The translations under genes and the position numbers were made by a program. The notes under the pieces are model-generated. The model was given only the letters and a program-made list of their open reading frames with translations. It had not been told where the DNA came from and did no database searches. A DNA stretch of 64,000 bases, taken from contig DATLTS010000048.1 of the NCBI GenBank assembly GCA_035533475.1, positions 156,928 to 220,927 on the forward strand, given 5' to 3'. The DNA comes from Mycobacteriales bacterium. GTDB lineage: Bacteria; Actinomycetota; Actinomycetes; DATLTS01. Of the stretch, positions 8,944-18,100 are shown in pieces (within the stretch, counting starts at the first letter, position 1; each line of letters opens with the position of its first letter).

Positions 8944-10215
8944 ATGACCGACCTGCCCAAGCACGACATCGCCGACCCCGCCCTAGCCGACAAGGGCCGG
9001 TTGCGGATCGAATGGGCCGAGCGGTCCATGCCGGTACTTCGCCAGATCAGCGAGCGGTTCGCCGCGAGCCGGCCGTTCGACGGCATTCGGGTCGCCGCCT
9101 GCATGCACGTGACGACGGAGACCGCGAATCTCGTTCGCGCGCTGCAGGCCGGCGGCGCGGAGGTGCATCTGTCGGCATCGAACCCGCTGTCCACCCAGGA
9201 CGACACCGCTGCCGCCCTCGTCGAGCACTACGGGGTGTCGGTCTTCGCGCGCAACGCGGTCGACCGGGACGGCTATTACGCCCACATCAACGCGGCGCTC
9301 GACTGCCAGCCGCATGTCGTCATGGATGACGGCTGTGACCTCGTCAACACCCTGCACACGAGCCGGCGGGAGCTCCTCGACGGCATTCTCGGTGGTTGTG
9401 AGGAAACCACCACCGGGGTCATCCGGCTCCGCCAGATGGCGAAGGACGACGCGCTTCGCTTCCCGATGGTCGCGGTCAACGACACCGACACCAAGCACAT
9501 GTTCGACAACCGTTACGGGACCGGGCAGTCCACCCTCGACGCGGTGTTCCGGGCGACGAACACGCTGCTCGCCGGCAAGAACGTCGTGGTGGCGGGCTAC
9601 GGATACTGCGGCAAAGGCGTCGCCTCGCGTGCCAAGGGCATGGGATCGCACGTCATCGTCACCGAGATCGACCCGACCAAGGCGCTCGACGCGACGATGG
9701 AGGGATTCCAGGTCCTGCCGATGGCTGAGGCGGCCAGGGTCGGCGACGTCTTCCTCACCGTCACCGGCAACCGGGATGTGCTCCGCGCTGAGCATTTCGC
9801 GGTCATGAAGGATGGGGCGATCCTCGCCAACTCCGGGCACTTCGACATCGAGATCGACGTCCGGGCGCTGGAGGCGGCGTGTGTGGAGCGCCGGGACAAG
9901 ATCCGTCACCAGACCGACGAGTACGTGATGGCCGACGGCAGGCGGCTCCTGCTGCTGGCTGAGGGCCGATTGGTCAACCTGGGCGCGGCCGAAGGTCACC
10001 CGGCGGCGGTCATGGACATGTCCTTTGCCGACCAGGCACTCACGGCGGAATGGCTCATCGAGCACGCGAAGGAGCTAAGCCCAGGGGTCTACGAGGTTCC
10101 TGAGCGCATCGACAAGGAGGTCGCCCGGCTCAAGCTTGCCGCGATGGGCGTCACCCTGGACGTGCTCACCCCCGAGCAGGAGGCCTATCTCAACTCGTGG
10201 GAGCAGGGCTCCTGA
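8944..10215 (+). CDS. ahcY: S-adenosylhomocysteine hydrolase (adenosylhomocysteinase)
   Basis: A 423-residue enzyme that hydrolyses S-adenosylhomocysteine to adenosine and homocysteine in the cytoplasm. The ATG at 8944 is chosen by alignment with family N-termini; an upstream extension would run into the regulatory palindrome. Signatures: [21 protein letters not shown], the substrate segment [32 protein letters not shown] with catalytic Asp/Lys, and the Rossmann loop [10 protein letters not shown]. At 423 residues it is the short form, without the ~40-residue insertion of the longer mycobacterial enzyme. It relieves product inhibition of methyltransferases. It ends 26 bases inside the convergent membrane gene. 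Confidence 0.95.
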   Translation: MTDLPKHDIADPALADKGRLRIEWAERSMPVLRQISERFAASRPFDGIRVAACMHVTTETANLVRALQAGGAEVHLSASNPLSTQDDTAAALVEHYGVSVFARNAVDRDGYYAHINAALDCQPHVVMDDGCDLVNTLHTSRRELLDGILGGCEETTTGVIRLRQMAKDDALRFPMVAVNDTDTKHMFDNRYGTGQSTLDAVFRATNTLLAGKNVVVAGYGYCGKGVASRAKGMGSHVIVTEIDPTKALDATMEGFQVLPMAEAARVGDVFLTVTGNRDVLRAEHFAVMKDGAILANSGHFDIEIDVRALEAACVERRDKIRHQTDEYVMADGRRLLLLAEGRLVNLGAAEGHPAAVMDMSFADQALTAEWLIEHAKELSPGVYEVPERIDKEVARLKLAAMGVTLDVLTPEQEAYLNSWEQGS

Positions 10216-11062
10216 CCGTCGGGTCGGTGGACGTGCCCGGCAACCGGGCGGCGAGGTTCTCCAGGCGGATTCGTTGGTCCACGTAGAGCACCGCCTGCAC
10301 GGCCATGGGAAACGGCGCGGTGACCGTGGCGAGCACCACGTCCAGGACCAACGGGATCTGCTGGACCAGCGGTGCCGGTCTGATCGTCGAGGGCAGCCAG
10401 TTGCCGAGCAGTGCCAGTTCGATCGGTAGCCGTACCGCGTAGGTTGCCAGCGCCGCGAGGCCGGTCGCCAGCGTCCGGATCGTCCACACCCTGGCCAGGG
10501 CGGATCGGGTGAGTCGCCAGCTGCGCCCCAGTGATCCGAAGACGCCGCCGCGCTCCAAGACCAGCGCGGGGACGGCGAGCGCCCAACCCCCGGACAGAAT
10601 CGGCCAGCCGAGCACCGGGACGAGCACGGTGACTGCCCGGGCCGTCAGGCCTAGGCCGGCGAGGCGCGGCAAGTCCGGGAGTATCCGGGACCACGCCGCG
10701 CGCGGTGTCGTTCGACCGCCGACCACCGCGTCGGCCACGATCGCGGTAACCGCCGCCATCAGCCAGGTGGTAAGCACGGTCTGCACGATGAAACCCAGCC
10801 CGGCGTAGCCCAGCAACCGCTCCCACAGCGATAGCGGGTTCGCGAGGGTGGGCGAAGCCGGGGCCTGCAGCACGGTCACGATCAGCCGATCCGTGCCTAC
10901 ACCCAGGACCGCGACGATGGCGGAAAGGGCGTAGACGGACCGTGGCTGCTCGCGCAGCACGGCGAGTCCGGCGGCGAGAATCTCGCCGCCGGTGAGCGGG
11001 CGCAGGGGGATGATCCCCCGCCGATCCGGGTCCCGTGGTGGGCCCCACCGGTCCGATTCCAT
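10190..11062 (-). CDS. Polytopic membrane protein of unknown function
   Basis: A 290-residue protein; ATG 11062 is preferred (11077 is also possible). It begins [24 protein letters not shown], a segment typical of actinobacterial membrane proteins related to the membrane domain of glycerophosphodiester phosphodiesterases. About six hydrophobic helices follow, the first at residues ~50-70. The cytoplasmic tail is short and charged. No catalytic motif is visible. It converges with ahcY and lies 64 bases from the divergent mtnA start. The role is unknown. Confidence 0.65.
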   Translation of the reverse strand: MESDRWGPPRDPDRRGIIPLRPLTGGEILAAGLAVLREQPRSVYALSAIVAVLGVGTDRLIVTVLQAPASPTLANPLSLWERLLGYAGLGFIVQTVLTTWLMAAVTAIVADAVVGGRTTPRAAWSRILPDLPRLAGLGLTARAVTVLVPVLGWPILSGGWALAVPALVLERGGVFGSLGRSWRLTRSALARVWTIRTLATGLAALATYAVRLPIELALLGNWLPSTIRPAPLVQQIPLVLDVVLATVTAPFPMAVQAVLYVDQRIRLENLAARLPGTSTDPTVRSPAPTS

Positions 11063-11126
11063 CCGCGTCACCCCCATCGCGCCCCATGCTGGCGGCCTGG
11101 CGGGCACCCCGGAGCAGACTGTCCAC

Positions 11127-12152
11127 ATGTCCCTGCCGCGACGACCCGTTCGGTGGCAGGCCGATCCGCCGGCGGTCGTGCTCCTCGACCAGAGCCGGCT
11201 CCCGGGGGAGGAGGTCGAGGTCGTTTGCACCGACGTCGACCAGCTCGTCGAGGCGATCCGGCGACTTGCGGTACGCGGGGCGCCGCTGCTCGGTGTCGTC
11301 GGCGCCTACGGCGTCGCGCTGGCGGCGCTCACCGGCGGCGACGTGACGGCCGCGGCCGGCTGCCTCGCGGGCGCTCGTCCCACAGCGATAAACCTGCCTC
11401 GAGCAGTGGCGGTCGTCGCCGAGGCGCACCGACGATCCGATCGCGACCCAGGGGCAGCACTACTCGCGGCCGTCGAGGTCGAGGCGGCCGAGGTCGCCGA
11501 CGCGGAGCGGCTCGTGGCGGCCGGCGTTCCGCTCGTGCCCGCCGGCGCGCGGATCCTCACCCATTGCAACACCGGCGAACTGGTTAGCGCTGGACCGGGC
11601 ACGGCATTTGGAATTGTCGCGGCGGCGCACCGCCGCGACGGGGTGGAAATGTTGTGGATCGACGAGACCCGCCCGTTGCTGCAGGGATCGCGGCTCACGG
11701 CGTACGAGGCCGGCCGAGCCGGGATTCCCCACTCCGTCCTTCCAGATGCGGCGGCCGGCAGCCTGTTCAGCCGTGGCCTGGTCGACCTTGTCCTGGTCGG
11801 TGCGGACCGGATCGCCGCCGATGGCAGCATCGCGAACAAGATCGGTACCTATCCGTTGGCCGTCCTTGCCCACCGGCACGGCGTGCCATTTCTCGTCGCG
11901 GCGCCGACCAGCACGGTCGATCTCCAGACCGCCTGCGGCGCGGACATCCCGGTCGAGGAGCGCCCGGGCAGCGAAGTTCTTACGCTCGGTGGCTGTCGGA
12001 TCGCCCCGCTCGATTGCCCGGCCTACAACCCCGCTTTCGACGTGACGCCTCCGGAGCTTGTCACCGCGTTGGTGACCGAACGCGGCGTCCTCGCCCCGCT
12101 GGACGCGGCTGGGCTCGCTGAACACTGCCGGCCGGCCGAGGCTCGGCCCTGA
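11127..12152 (+). CDS. mtnA: S-methyl-5-thioribose-1-phosphate isomerase
   Basis: A 341-residue enzyme of the methionine salvage pathway. It isomerises 5-methylthioribose-1-phosphate to the ribulose form. Visible features: RRLAVRGAPLLGVVGAYGVA at the N-terminal substrate site, THCNTGEL with the catalytic Cys, and GADRIAADGSIANKIGTYP with the catalytic Asp. C-terminal motifs PLDCPAYNPAFDVTPPELV are typical of MtnA and separate it from eIF2B-type relatives. It starts at ATG 11127. With ahcY nearby, two enzymes that recycle S-adenosylmethionine by-products are clustered. Confidence 0.93.
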   Translation: MSLPRRPVRWQADPPAVVLLDQSRLPGEEVEVVCTDVDQLVEAIRRLAVRGAPLLGVVGAYGVALAALTGGDVTAAAGCLAGARPTAINLPRAVAVVAEAHRRSDRDPGAALLAAVEVEAAEVADAERLVAAGVPLVPAGARILTHCNTGELVSAGPGTAFGIVAAAHRRDGVEMLWIDETRPLLQGSRLTAYEAGRAGIPHSVLPDAAAGSLFSRGLVDLVLVGADRIAADGSIANKIGTYPLAVLAHRHGVPFLVAAPTSTVDLQTACGADIPVEERPGSEVLTLGGCRIAPLDCPAYNPAFDVTPPELVTALVTERGVLAPLDAAGLAEHCRPAEARP

Positions 12153-12201
12153 CTTCCTGTTGTGCGCGCCCGCGTCCGCGTCCGGATGCGACGATGAGCC
12201 C

Positions 12202-12879
12202 GTGAAGATCCGGACGCTCGTTGTCGATGACGACCACGCGCTCGCCGAAATGCTCGGCATCGTTCTGCGTGGCGAGGGCTACGAGACGGCGTTCGTCGCG
12301 CACGGTGACCATGCCCTGCAGGCGTTCCGCGATTTCAAGCCGGACCTCGTCCTGCTCGACGTCATGCTGCCGGGCACCGACGGGGTCGAGGTCTGCCGGC
12401 AGATCCGCGCCGAAGCATCCACGCCGATCATCATGCTGACCGCCCGTGGCGACACGGTCGACGTTGTGCTCGGCCTGGAGTCGGGCGCCGACGACTACAT
12501 CGTAAAGCCGTTCAAGCCGAAGGAACTGGTCGCGCGGGTCCGAACCCGGCTGCGCCCTCGGGCCGATCCGGCGCCGGAATTTCTCACCATCGGGGACGTC
12601 ACGATCGACGTGGCTGGGCATGTGGTTAGCCGGGACGGGCAACCACTTCCGCTAACCCCGCTCGAGTTCGATCTGGTGACCGCGCTGGCCCGCAAGCCGC
12701 GGCAGGTCTTCACCCGTGAGGCTTTGCTCGAGCAGGTCTGGGGATATCGGCACGTCGCGGACACCCGGCTGGTCAACGTCCACGTCCAGCGGTTGCGCTC
12801 GAAGATCGAGCGTGATCCCGAGCATCCGGAAACCGTTGTCACCGTACGGGGAGTCGGCTACAAGGCCGGGCCCCCGTGA
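12202..12879 (+). CDS. mtrA: Response regulator MtrA
   Basis: A 225-residue OmpR-type regulator starting at GTG 12202. The receiver domain has acidic D9-D11, phosphoacceptor D53 in LVLLDVMLPG, and the signal lysine in DDYIVKPF. The winged-helix effector domain (about 130-225) ends VTVRGVGYKAG. MtrA controls cell wall, division and antibiotic genes in Actinobacteria and is partner to MtrB, whose gene starts by GTGA overlap. Synteny with mtrB-lpqB makes the assignment firm. Confidence 0.95.
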   Translation: MKIRTLVVDDDHALAEMLGIVLRGEGYETAFVAHGDHALQAFRDFKPDLVLLDVMLPGTDGVEVCRQIRAEASTPIIMLTARGDTVDVVLGLESGADDYIVKPFKPKELVARVRTRLRPRADPAPEFLTIGDVTIDVAGHVVSRDGQPLPLTPLEFDLVTALARKPRQVFTREALLEQVWGYRHVADTRLVNVHVQRLRSKIERDPEHPETVVTVRGVGYKAGPP

Positions 12880-14579
12880 CCGAGGCGACGGGCCTTCCGG
12901 TGGCGCTACCCGCGCCGGGGCCCGGCAGGCTACCGGCCGCCCTGCTGCTCTGGGCCCGGTCCGTGGCCGGGCTGGTGGCGCGGGTGCTGGCGCCGGCGCT
13001 GCTGCGCTGGCGACGTTCGTTGCAGATGCGAGTCGCCGTCACGACGCTGATCTTGTCCACCGTCGTGGTTGCGCTACTCGGGGTCACGCTGCTCAACGTC
13101 GTTACCCACGGCCTGCTCACCGATAAGACCCGATCGGCTCTCAGCGAACTTCGGACCGGGACCCAGACCGTGCAGTCCCAACTGCTCGCCGCGGAGTCCG
13201 CCAACTCGGCGACGGTCACTGCCGCTGCGCAGCAGGCCGCCCAGGACCTCGGCCAGATCGGTCAGTCCGCGGCGGACAGTTTCGCCGTGCAGCTGTCCTC
13301 GTCGGAGAGCAACGGGTTCCGCTTCGGCGGTATCGATTCGGGCATCCCGAACCGGTTGCGCCGGGTGGTCGCCGGTGGCTCAGGGCAGGAGGCGTACACC
13401 TACACCGAGTTGCAGTACGCGGACGGGACGGCGGTCCCGGGCCTGGTAGTCGGGGCGCAGATTGCGATCCCGGCGGCCGGCGGCTACCAGCTGTACTACT
13501 CCTTTCCGCTCGGCCAGGAAGCACAGACCGTGCAGCTGGTCCGGAGCACCTTGCTCTTCGTCGGGCTCGCCCTGGTCTTGCTCCTAGTCGCGATCGCCGC
13601 GATCGTCACCCGTCAGGTTGTCACTCCGGTCCGGTTGGCGGCGCGCACCGCCGAGCGGCTCGCGGCTGGCCGGCTCGAGGAGCGGATGGCGGTCCGCGGT
13701 CAGGACGACCTGGCCCGCCTGGCCACATCCTTCAATCGGATGGCGGCAAACCTGCAGAGCCAGATTCGCCGGTTGGAGAACCTGTCCCGACTTCAGCGCC
13801 GTTTCGTCGCGGACGTGTCGCACGAGTTGCGCACCCCGTTGACGACTGTTCGGATGGCGGCCGACGTCCTGCACGCCGAGCGGAGCGGTTTCCCTGGCGA
13901 AGCCGGCCGCGCCGCCGAACTGCTGCAGACGCAGCTCGACCGGTTCGAGACCCTGCTTGCGGATCTACTCGAGATCAGCCGGCACGACGCTGGGGCGGCC
14001 ATCCTCGACTCCGAGCCCGTCGACCTGCGTGGGCTGCTCGAGCGGTTGGCGGAGAACGCCGATCCGCTGGCTCAGCGGCGCGGGTGCAAGCTGCGGCTGC
14101 GCCTGCCCGACTCACCGGTGATCGCCGAGATCGACACGCGCCGGATCGAGCGGGTTCTGCGCAATCTGGTGACGAACGCTATCGAGCACGGCGACGGCGG
14201 TGATGTCGAGATCGAATTGGCCGGCAGCGCCACGGCCGCGGCAATCCTCGTCGCTGACCATGGTGCCGGGCTCAACCCCGGGGAATCCTCACTGGTCTTC
14301 AACCGATTCTGGCGGGGCGATCCCTCCCGGGCCCGGACCACCGGCGGGAGTGGACTCGGCTTGGCGATCGCGTTGGAGGATGCTCGATTGCACGGCGGCT
14401 GGCTGCAGGCCTGGGGCGAACCCGGTCGTGGCTCTCGGTTCCGCCTCAGCCTCCCGCGCCGGGCCGGTGACGTTCTGCGGGTTTCGCCGCTGCCGCTCAT
14501 TGCCGACGACGTCGAAGGTGCCGCGCCCGCGGACCCGAGGGCCACGGCTCCACCGGTGGCCGGGTGGCCCGGTGCCTAG
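12876..14579 (+). CDS. mtrB: Sensor histidine kinase MtrB
   Basis: A 567-residue membrane kinase. Two transmembrane helices (about 60-85 and 225-250) flank an extracytoplasmic sensor domain. A HAMP linker (about 250-300), the dimerisation/phosphoacceptor helix FVADVSHELRTPLTT with H316, and an ATP-binding domain follow (N box NLVTNAIEHGDGG, G1 DHGAGL, F box FNRFWRGD, G2 GGSGLGLAI). It phosphorylates MtrA. It overlaps mtrA by 4 bases and lpqB by 8, so the three are co-translated. The C-terminal tail is alanine/proline rich and probably disordered. Confidence 0.95.
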   Translation: MTEATGLPVALPAPGPGRLPAALLLWARSVAGLVARVLAPALLRWRRSLQMRVAVTTLILSTVVVALLGVTLLNVVTHGLLTDKTRSALSELRTGTQTVQSQLLAAESANSATVTAAAQQAAQDLGQIGQSAADSFAVQLSSSESNGFRFGGIDSGIPNRLRRVVAGGSGQEAYTYTELQYADGTAVPGLVVGAQIAIPAAGGYQLYYSFPLGQEAQTVQLVRSTLLFVGLALVLLLVAIAAIVTRQVVTPVRLAARTAERLAAGRLEERMAVRGQDDLARLATSFNRMAANLQSQIRRLENLSRLQRRFVADVSHELRTPLTTVRMAADVLHAERSGFPGEAGRAAELLQTQLDRFETLLADLLEISRHDAGAAILDSEPVDLRGLLERLAENADPLAQRRGCKLRLRLPDSPVIAEIDTRRIERVLRNLVTNAIEHGDGGDVEIELAGSATAAAILVADHGAGLNPGESSLVFNRFWRGDPSRARTTGGSGLGLAIALEDARLHGGWLQAWGEPGRGSRFRLSLPRRAGDVLRVSPLPLIADDVEGAAPADPRATAPPVAGWPGA

Positions 14580-16263
14580 CCACGCGGCGGCCCGGGCGGC
14601 CTGTTCCGTACTCGCTGTTGCCGCTCTGGGCGGCTGCGCGAGCATCCCGAACGATGGGCCGGTCACCATTGTCTCGGCTGCTGCCGACTCGAGGGTGACC
14701 GAGACGGTCTTCGCGGCCCCGCCGAGTCCCGGTGAGAATCCGCACGACATCGTGCAGGGCTTCCTCAACGCCTCGGCCGTGTCGGGAGGGGGCCACCCGG
14801 TGGCCCGCGACTATCTCACCAGTTTCGGCAGCGCCGCGTGGCAGGACAGCGGATCGGTTCGGATCTACGACCAGGCGTCCTTGACCATCTCCCCTCTCAT
14901 AGCTGGCATTGTGACGGTCACCGCGTCCTTGGTGGCGACCATCGACGACCGTGGGGACTACACGCCGGCCGGCGGCTCGATGGTCCTGCACCTGCCCCTG
15001 GTCCAGGAGAAGCGGCAGTGGCGAATCGCGGCGGTGCCGGCCGGGCTCGTGGTGTCGTCCGACTTCTTCCAGACCTTCAACCCGGTCGACGTCTACTTCC
15101 TCGATCCGACGGGGCGGGTGCTCGTGCCAGTCCCGATCCGGCTCCAGGTGAGCGACCCGGATCTCGTCACGGCCACCGTCCGCGCCCTGTTGGCGGGCCC
15201 TACCCCGAGATACGCCGGCGCGGTGACTACGGAAGTGCCGGCCGGGACCGCCCTGGCCGGGCCGGTCAGCGTCGGAGGTAACGTCGCCCGCGTTGATCTC
15301 GCCGGCGCGCACCTGGGCGACTTGCCTCGCTTGCGGGTCTTCGTCGCGGAGCTCGTGTGGACGTTGGGCCAGTTCGGCATAACCGAAGTCCGGGTGACCG
15401 CGAATGGCACCCCCGTGGACGTTCCGGGGACGCTCGCGGCCAATGCGAGCTTCGACCCCGACGTGGTGAGCGCTCCGGCCGGCTTCGCCGTCATCGGAGG
15501 AGCCCTCCGCCGGCTGGCCGGCCACAGTCCGGCCGCCGTGCCAGGAACAGCCGGTTTGCGCGATCCCGCGGTGAGCCCGGACGGCCGTTTCGTCGCCGGC
15601 CTGCGTCCCGGTCCGGCCGGCGCGACTCTTGTCGCGGGTCCGATCGGCACCAGGCTCTCCGCCGTCTTCGCTGACCCTCAACTGCTGCCGCCAAGTTTCG
15701 ACGTCGGTGACGCCCTGTGGACGGTGGCCACCACGCCGGCCGGTGATCAGCGGATCGTGCGGGTCGCCGTCGGTCAGCAGTCCGGGACGGTGGTGAGTTC
15801 CGGGCCTGCTCCGCTGGGGGACGTCTCCGCATTTGCCATCTCTCGCGACGGCGCCCGGGTTGCTCTGGTGGCCGGCGGCCGGGTACTTGTCGGGCCGGTT
15901 AGCATCACGGTCGCCGGGCCGGTCGTGGCGCCGGCGAACCTGGTGGCCCTTTCGCCACCGCAGGACACCGCCCTCGGCGCGCTCGGCTGGCAGGACGCCG
16001 ACTCCGTCGCCACGCTGGCGTTGGTGCCGGTAGCCCGTGACCGCCAGGAGCCGGCCGCGCAGATCGAACCACTGCTGGTGCCGGTCTCGGGGGAGCCGCC
16101 GACGGCGGTTGCGACCCCGGGATTGCCTGCGGATCTGACCCAGATCGCGGCCGCCCCCGGGCAGCCGATGCTCGTCACGGCCGGCGGCGGGGTCTGGGCG
16201 GAGCAGCCGTCGGGGTGGCTTCGGGTCGCGAGCGGGTCGGATCCCGCCTACCCGGGTGGTTGA
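14572..16263 (+). CDS. lpqB: Lipoprotein LpqB
   Basis: A 563-residue lipoprotein that modulates MtrAB signalling from outside the membrane. The GTG at 14572 lies inside the end of mtrB and gives a short signal peptide with lipobox LGGC (Cys22). A GerMN-like domain (about residues 165-300; VYFLDPTGRVLVPV, RLRVFVAELVWTL) is followed by a beta-propeller-like C-terminal half with repeated blade motifs (VSPDGRFVAGL, ISRDGARVALV). This is the standard order in Actinobacteria. The comF gene that often follows is absent here. Confidence 0.93.
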   Translation: MPSHAAARAACSVLAVAALGGCASIPNDGPVTIVSAAADSRVTETVFAAPPSPGENPHDIVQGFLNASAVSGGGHPVARDYLTSFGSAAWQDSGSVRIYDQASLTISPLIAGIVTVTASLVATIDDRGDYTPAGGSMVLHLPLVQEKRQWRIAAVPAGLVVSSDFFQTFNPVDVYFLDPTGRVLVPVPIRLQVSDPDLVTATVRALLAGPTPRYAGAVTTEVPAGTALAGPVSVGGNVARVDLAGAHLGDLPRLRVFVAELVWTLGQFGITEVRVTANGTPVDVPGTLAANASFDPDVVSAPAGFAVIGGALRRLAGHSPAAVPGTAGLRDPAVSPDGRFVAGLRPGPAGATLVAGPIGTRLSAVFADPQLLPPSFDVGDALWTVATTPAGDQRIVRVAVGQQSGTVVSSGPAPLGDVSAFAISRDGARVALVAGGRVLVGPVSITVAGPVVAPANLVALSPPQDTALGALGWQDADSVATLALVPVARDRQEPAAQIEPLLVPVSGEPPTAVATPGLPADLTQIAAAPGQPMLVTAGGGVWAEQPSGWLRVASGSDPAYPGG

Positions 16264-16598
16264 CCGAGTCTGCACAAATGCGGTGGTGGGACTAGCGTGA
16301 GGTGCATGGCGCCCGCCCGGGTCCGTGGTTGCGCTGGTGGGATGTCGACTCGCTCGCCGTCCGGCCGGCTAGCCGATGCCAGCCGCAGGCAAAACGGCCC
16401 ACGTAAGGCGACTTGTCGTCGCTCGATCACGGTGCGGCTTAGGAGTAAGCCCTGCCCCGCCGGTGGGTCCGACACCCATCGGGCCGGGAGAAGGGGAGTA
16501 GTGGCGCAAGCGCTGCGAGACCCTCGGCAGGCGGATGTGGGGACGAAGACCAGGTCGGACGGGCGGGCGTCAACCATCCCGACGGAAAGGGGTTCTGT
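16264..16598 (+). other. 335-base gene-free leader before hpf with two adjacent hairpins
   Basis: No convincing gene is present. Two hairpins stand close together: GGCTTA/TAAGCC with a GGAG loop (16436-16451) and a 9-bp stem with one G-U pair at 16460-16482. Further short inverted repeats lie toward 16540, and an AAAGGGG ribosome site precedes the hpf GTG. The position suits a long structured 5' untranslated region. In many relatives a comF gene fills this place; I see no remnant of it. Confidence 0.4.
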
Positions 16599-17195
16599 GT
16601 GGAGATCAACGTGAGGGGACGCCATACCGAGGTCCCCGAACGCTTCCGCAAGCATGTGGCGGAGAAGCTGGCCAAGGTTCCCAAGCTCGACCCGAAGATC
16701 ATCAGGATCGACGTCGAGGTATGCCACGAGGCCAACCCACGGCTCGCCGACGTGTGCGATCGAATCGAACTGACCTGTGCCACCCGCGGGCCGGTTATTC
16801 GGGCCGAGGCCGCGGCCGGCGATCCGCAAACCGCGCTCGATCGCGCCTACGCGAAACTCGAGAATCGGCTCCGTCGAGTGGCCGACCGCCGCCGGGTCCA
16901 TCACGGCAGCCGGACCCCCGTTTCGGTGGCCGCGGCGACCGCCGACCTGTCCGCCTCGGTCACGGGGAACGGGACCGCCGATGCGCCGGACAATCCGGAG
17001 GGTGGCGATCCGATCGTCCGCGAGAAGGTCCACGCCTCGACCCCGATGACGCTCGAGCAGGCGCTGTTCGAGATGGAACTGGTCGGGCACGACTTCTACC
17101 TGTTCCTCGACGAGCCGACCAGAGCGCCGAGCGTCGTCTACCGGCGCCGCGGCTATGCCTACGGCGTGATCCGGCTACAAGCAGCGCCGGGCTAA
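16599..17195 (+). CDS. hpf: Ribosome hibernation-promoting factor, long form
   Basis: A 198-residue protein. The N-terminal ~105 residues are the S30AE/RaiA domain (MEINVRGRHTEVPERFRKHV ... AYAKLENRLRR). A variable linker (about 110-140) precedes the C-terminal dimerisation domain (TPMTLEQALFEMELVGHDFYLFLD ... VVYRRRGYAYGVIRL). Long-form HPF joins 70S ribosomes into inactive 100S dimers in stationary phase or hypoxia. It starts at GTG 16599 with GGAAAGGGG upstream. The lpqB-hpf-regulator-secA order is conserved. Confidence 0.94.
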   Translation: MEINVRGRHTEVPERFRKHVAEKLAKVPKLDPKIIRIDVEVCHEANPRLADVCDRIELTCATRGPVIRAEAAAGDPQTALDRAYAKLENRLRRVADRRRVHHGSRTPVSVAAATADLSASVTGNGTADAPDNPEGGDPIVREKVHASTPMTLEQALFEMELVGHDFYLFLDEPTRAPSVVYRRRGYAYGVIRLQAAPG

Positions 17196-17292
17196 CCGGT
17201 CCGGCACTTCGCAATTGTCCCGATCTCCCCGATCTGCCCGTGCCGCGTGCGATCATGTGCCGAATCGTGCCGAGCGGGGCCGGGGAGGTGCA

Positions 17293-18006
17293 ATGAACGA
17301 GCAGCCCGGGTTCACCCCGGCCGCGGAGCCGGGCGACCTCACCGGTGAGCCCATCCGGGTCCTCGTCGTGGACGACCACGCGCTGTTCCGGCGCGGCCTG
17401 GAGATGGTGCTCGAGCAGGAGCCCGACATCGACGTCGTCGGTGAGGCGAGCGACGGTGCCGAGGCGGTAGCCAAGGCGATGGACACCACCCCCGACATCG
17501 TGCTGATGGACGTCCGGATGCCCAGGCGCGGCGGGATCGACGCCTGCATGTCGATCAAGGATGCGGTTCCTTCCGCCAAGATCATTATGCTGACGATCAG
17601 CGACGAGGAGGCCGATCTCTACGACGCGATCAAAGCTGGCGCTATGGGCTATCTGCTCAAGGAGATCTCCATCGAGGAGGTTGCGACCGCGATCCGTGCC
17701 GTGCATGGTGGCCAGTCACTGATCTCGCCGTCGATGGCTTCGAAGCTGCTCAGCGAGTTCGCCTCGATGATCAAGCGCAGCGACGAGCGACCGCAGCTTC
17801 CGGCCCCACGGCTCACCGAGCGGGAGATGGAGGTGCTCCGGCTGGTTGCCAAGGGCCTGAACAACCGCGACATCGCGAAACAGTTGTTCATCTCCGAGAA
17901 CACCGTCAAGAACCACATTCGCAATATCTTGGAGAAGCTGCAGCTGCACTCTCGGATGGAAGCGGTGGTCTACGCGGTCCGCGAGAAGCTCCTCGAGATC
18001 ACCTAA
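17293..18006 (+). CDS. NarL/LuxR-family response regulator
   Basis: A 237-residue orphan response regulator from ATG 17293 with GGGGAGG upstream. Receiver domain residues ~23-140 carry the acidic pocket VVDDH, phosphoacceptor D73 in IVLMDVRMP, and the lysine in YLLKEI. The LuxR-type helix-turn-helix (about 172-232: LTEREMEVLRLVAKGLNNRDIAKQLFISENTVKNHI) binds DNA. No kinase gene is adjacent. The same regulator lies between hpf and secA in Streptomyces, where the context suggests stress or growth-phase control. The regulon here is unknown. Confidence 0.9.
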   Translation: MNEQPGFTPAAEPGDLTGEPIRVLVVDDHALFRRGLEMVLEQEPDIDVVGEASDGAEAVAKAMDTTPDIVLMDVRMPRRGGIDACMSIKDAVPSAKIIMLTISDEEADLYDAIKAGAMGYLLKEISIEEVATAIRAVHGGQSLISPSMASKLLSEFASMIKRSDERPQLPAPRLTEREMEVLRLVAKGLNNRDIAKQLFISENTVKNHIRNILEKLQLHSRMEAVVYAVREKLLEIT

Positions 18007-18100
18007 GCTCCTGCCTTCCCAACAACGCCCCCCGCGTTCCCCAGCTGCCCGGCGCACCAGCGGCCGGGTCCCTGTCGTCCTGTCCCGCTCGGATCGGGTC

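Noticed and set aside
16297..16614. A 105-codon plus-strand frame between lpqB and hpf
   Set aside because: No ribosome site, Arg/Ser-rich composition, no recognisable domain, and it overlaps the hpf start in another frame.
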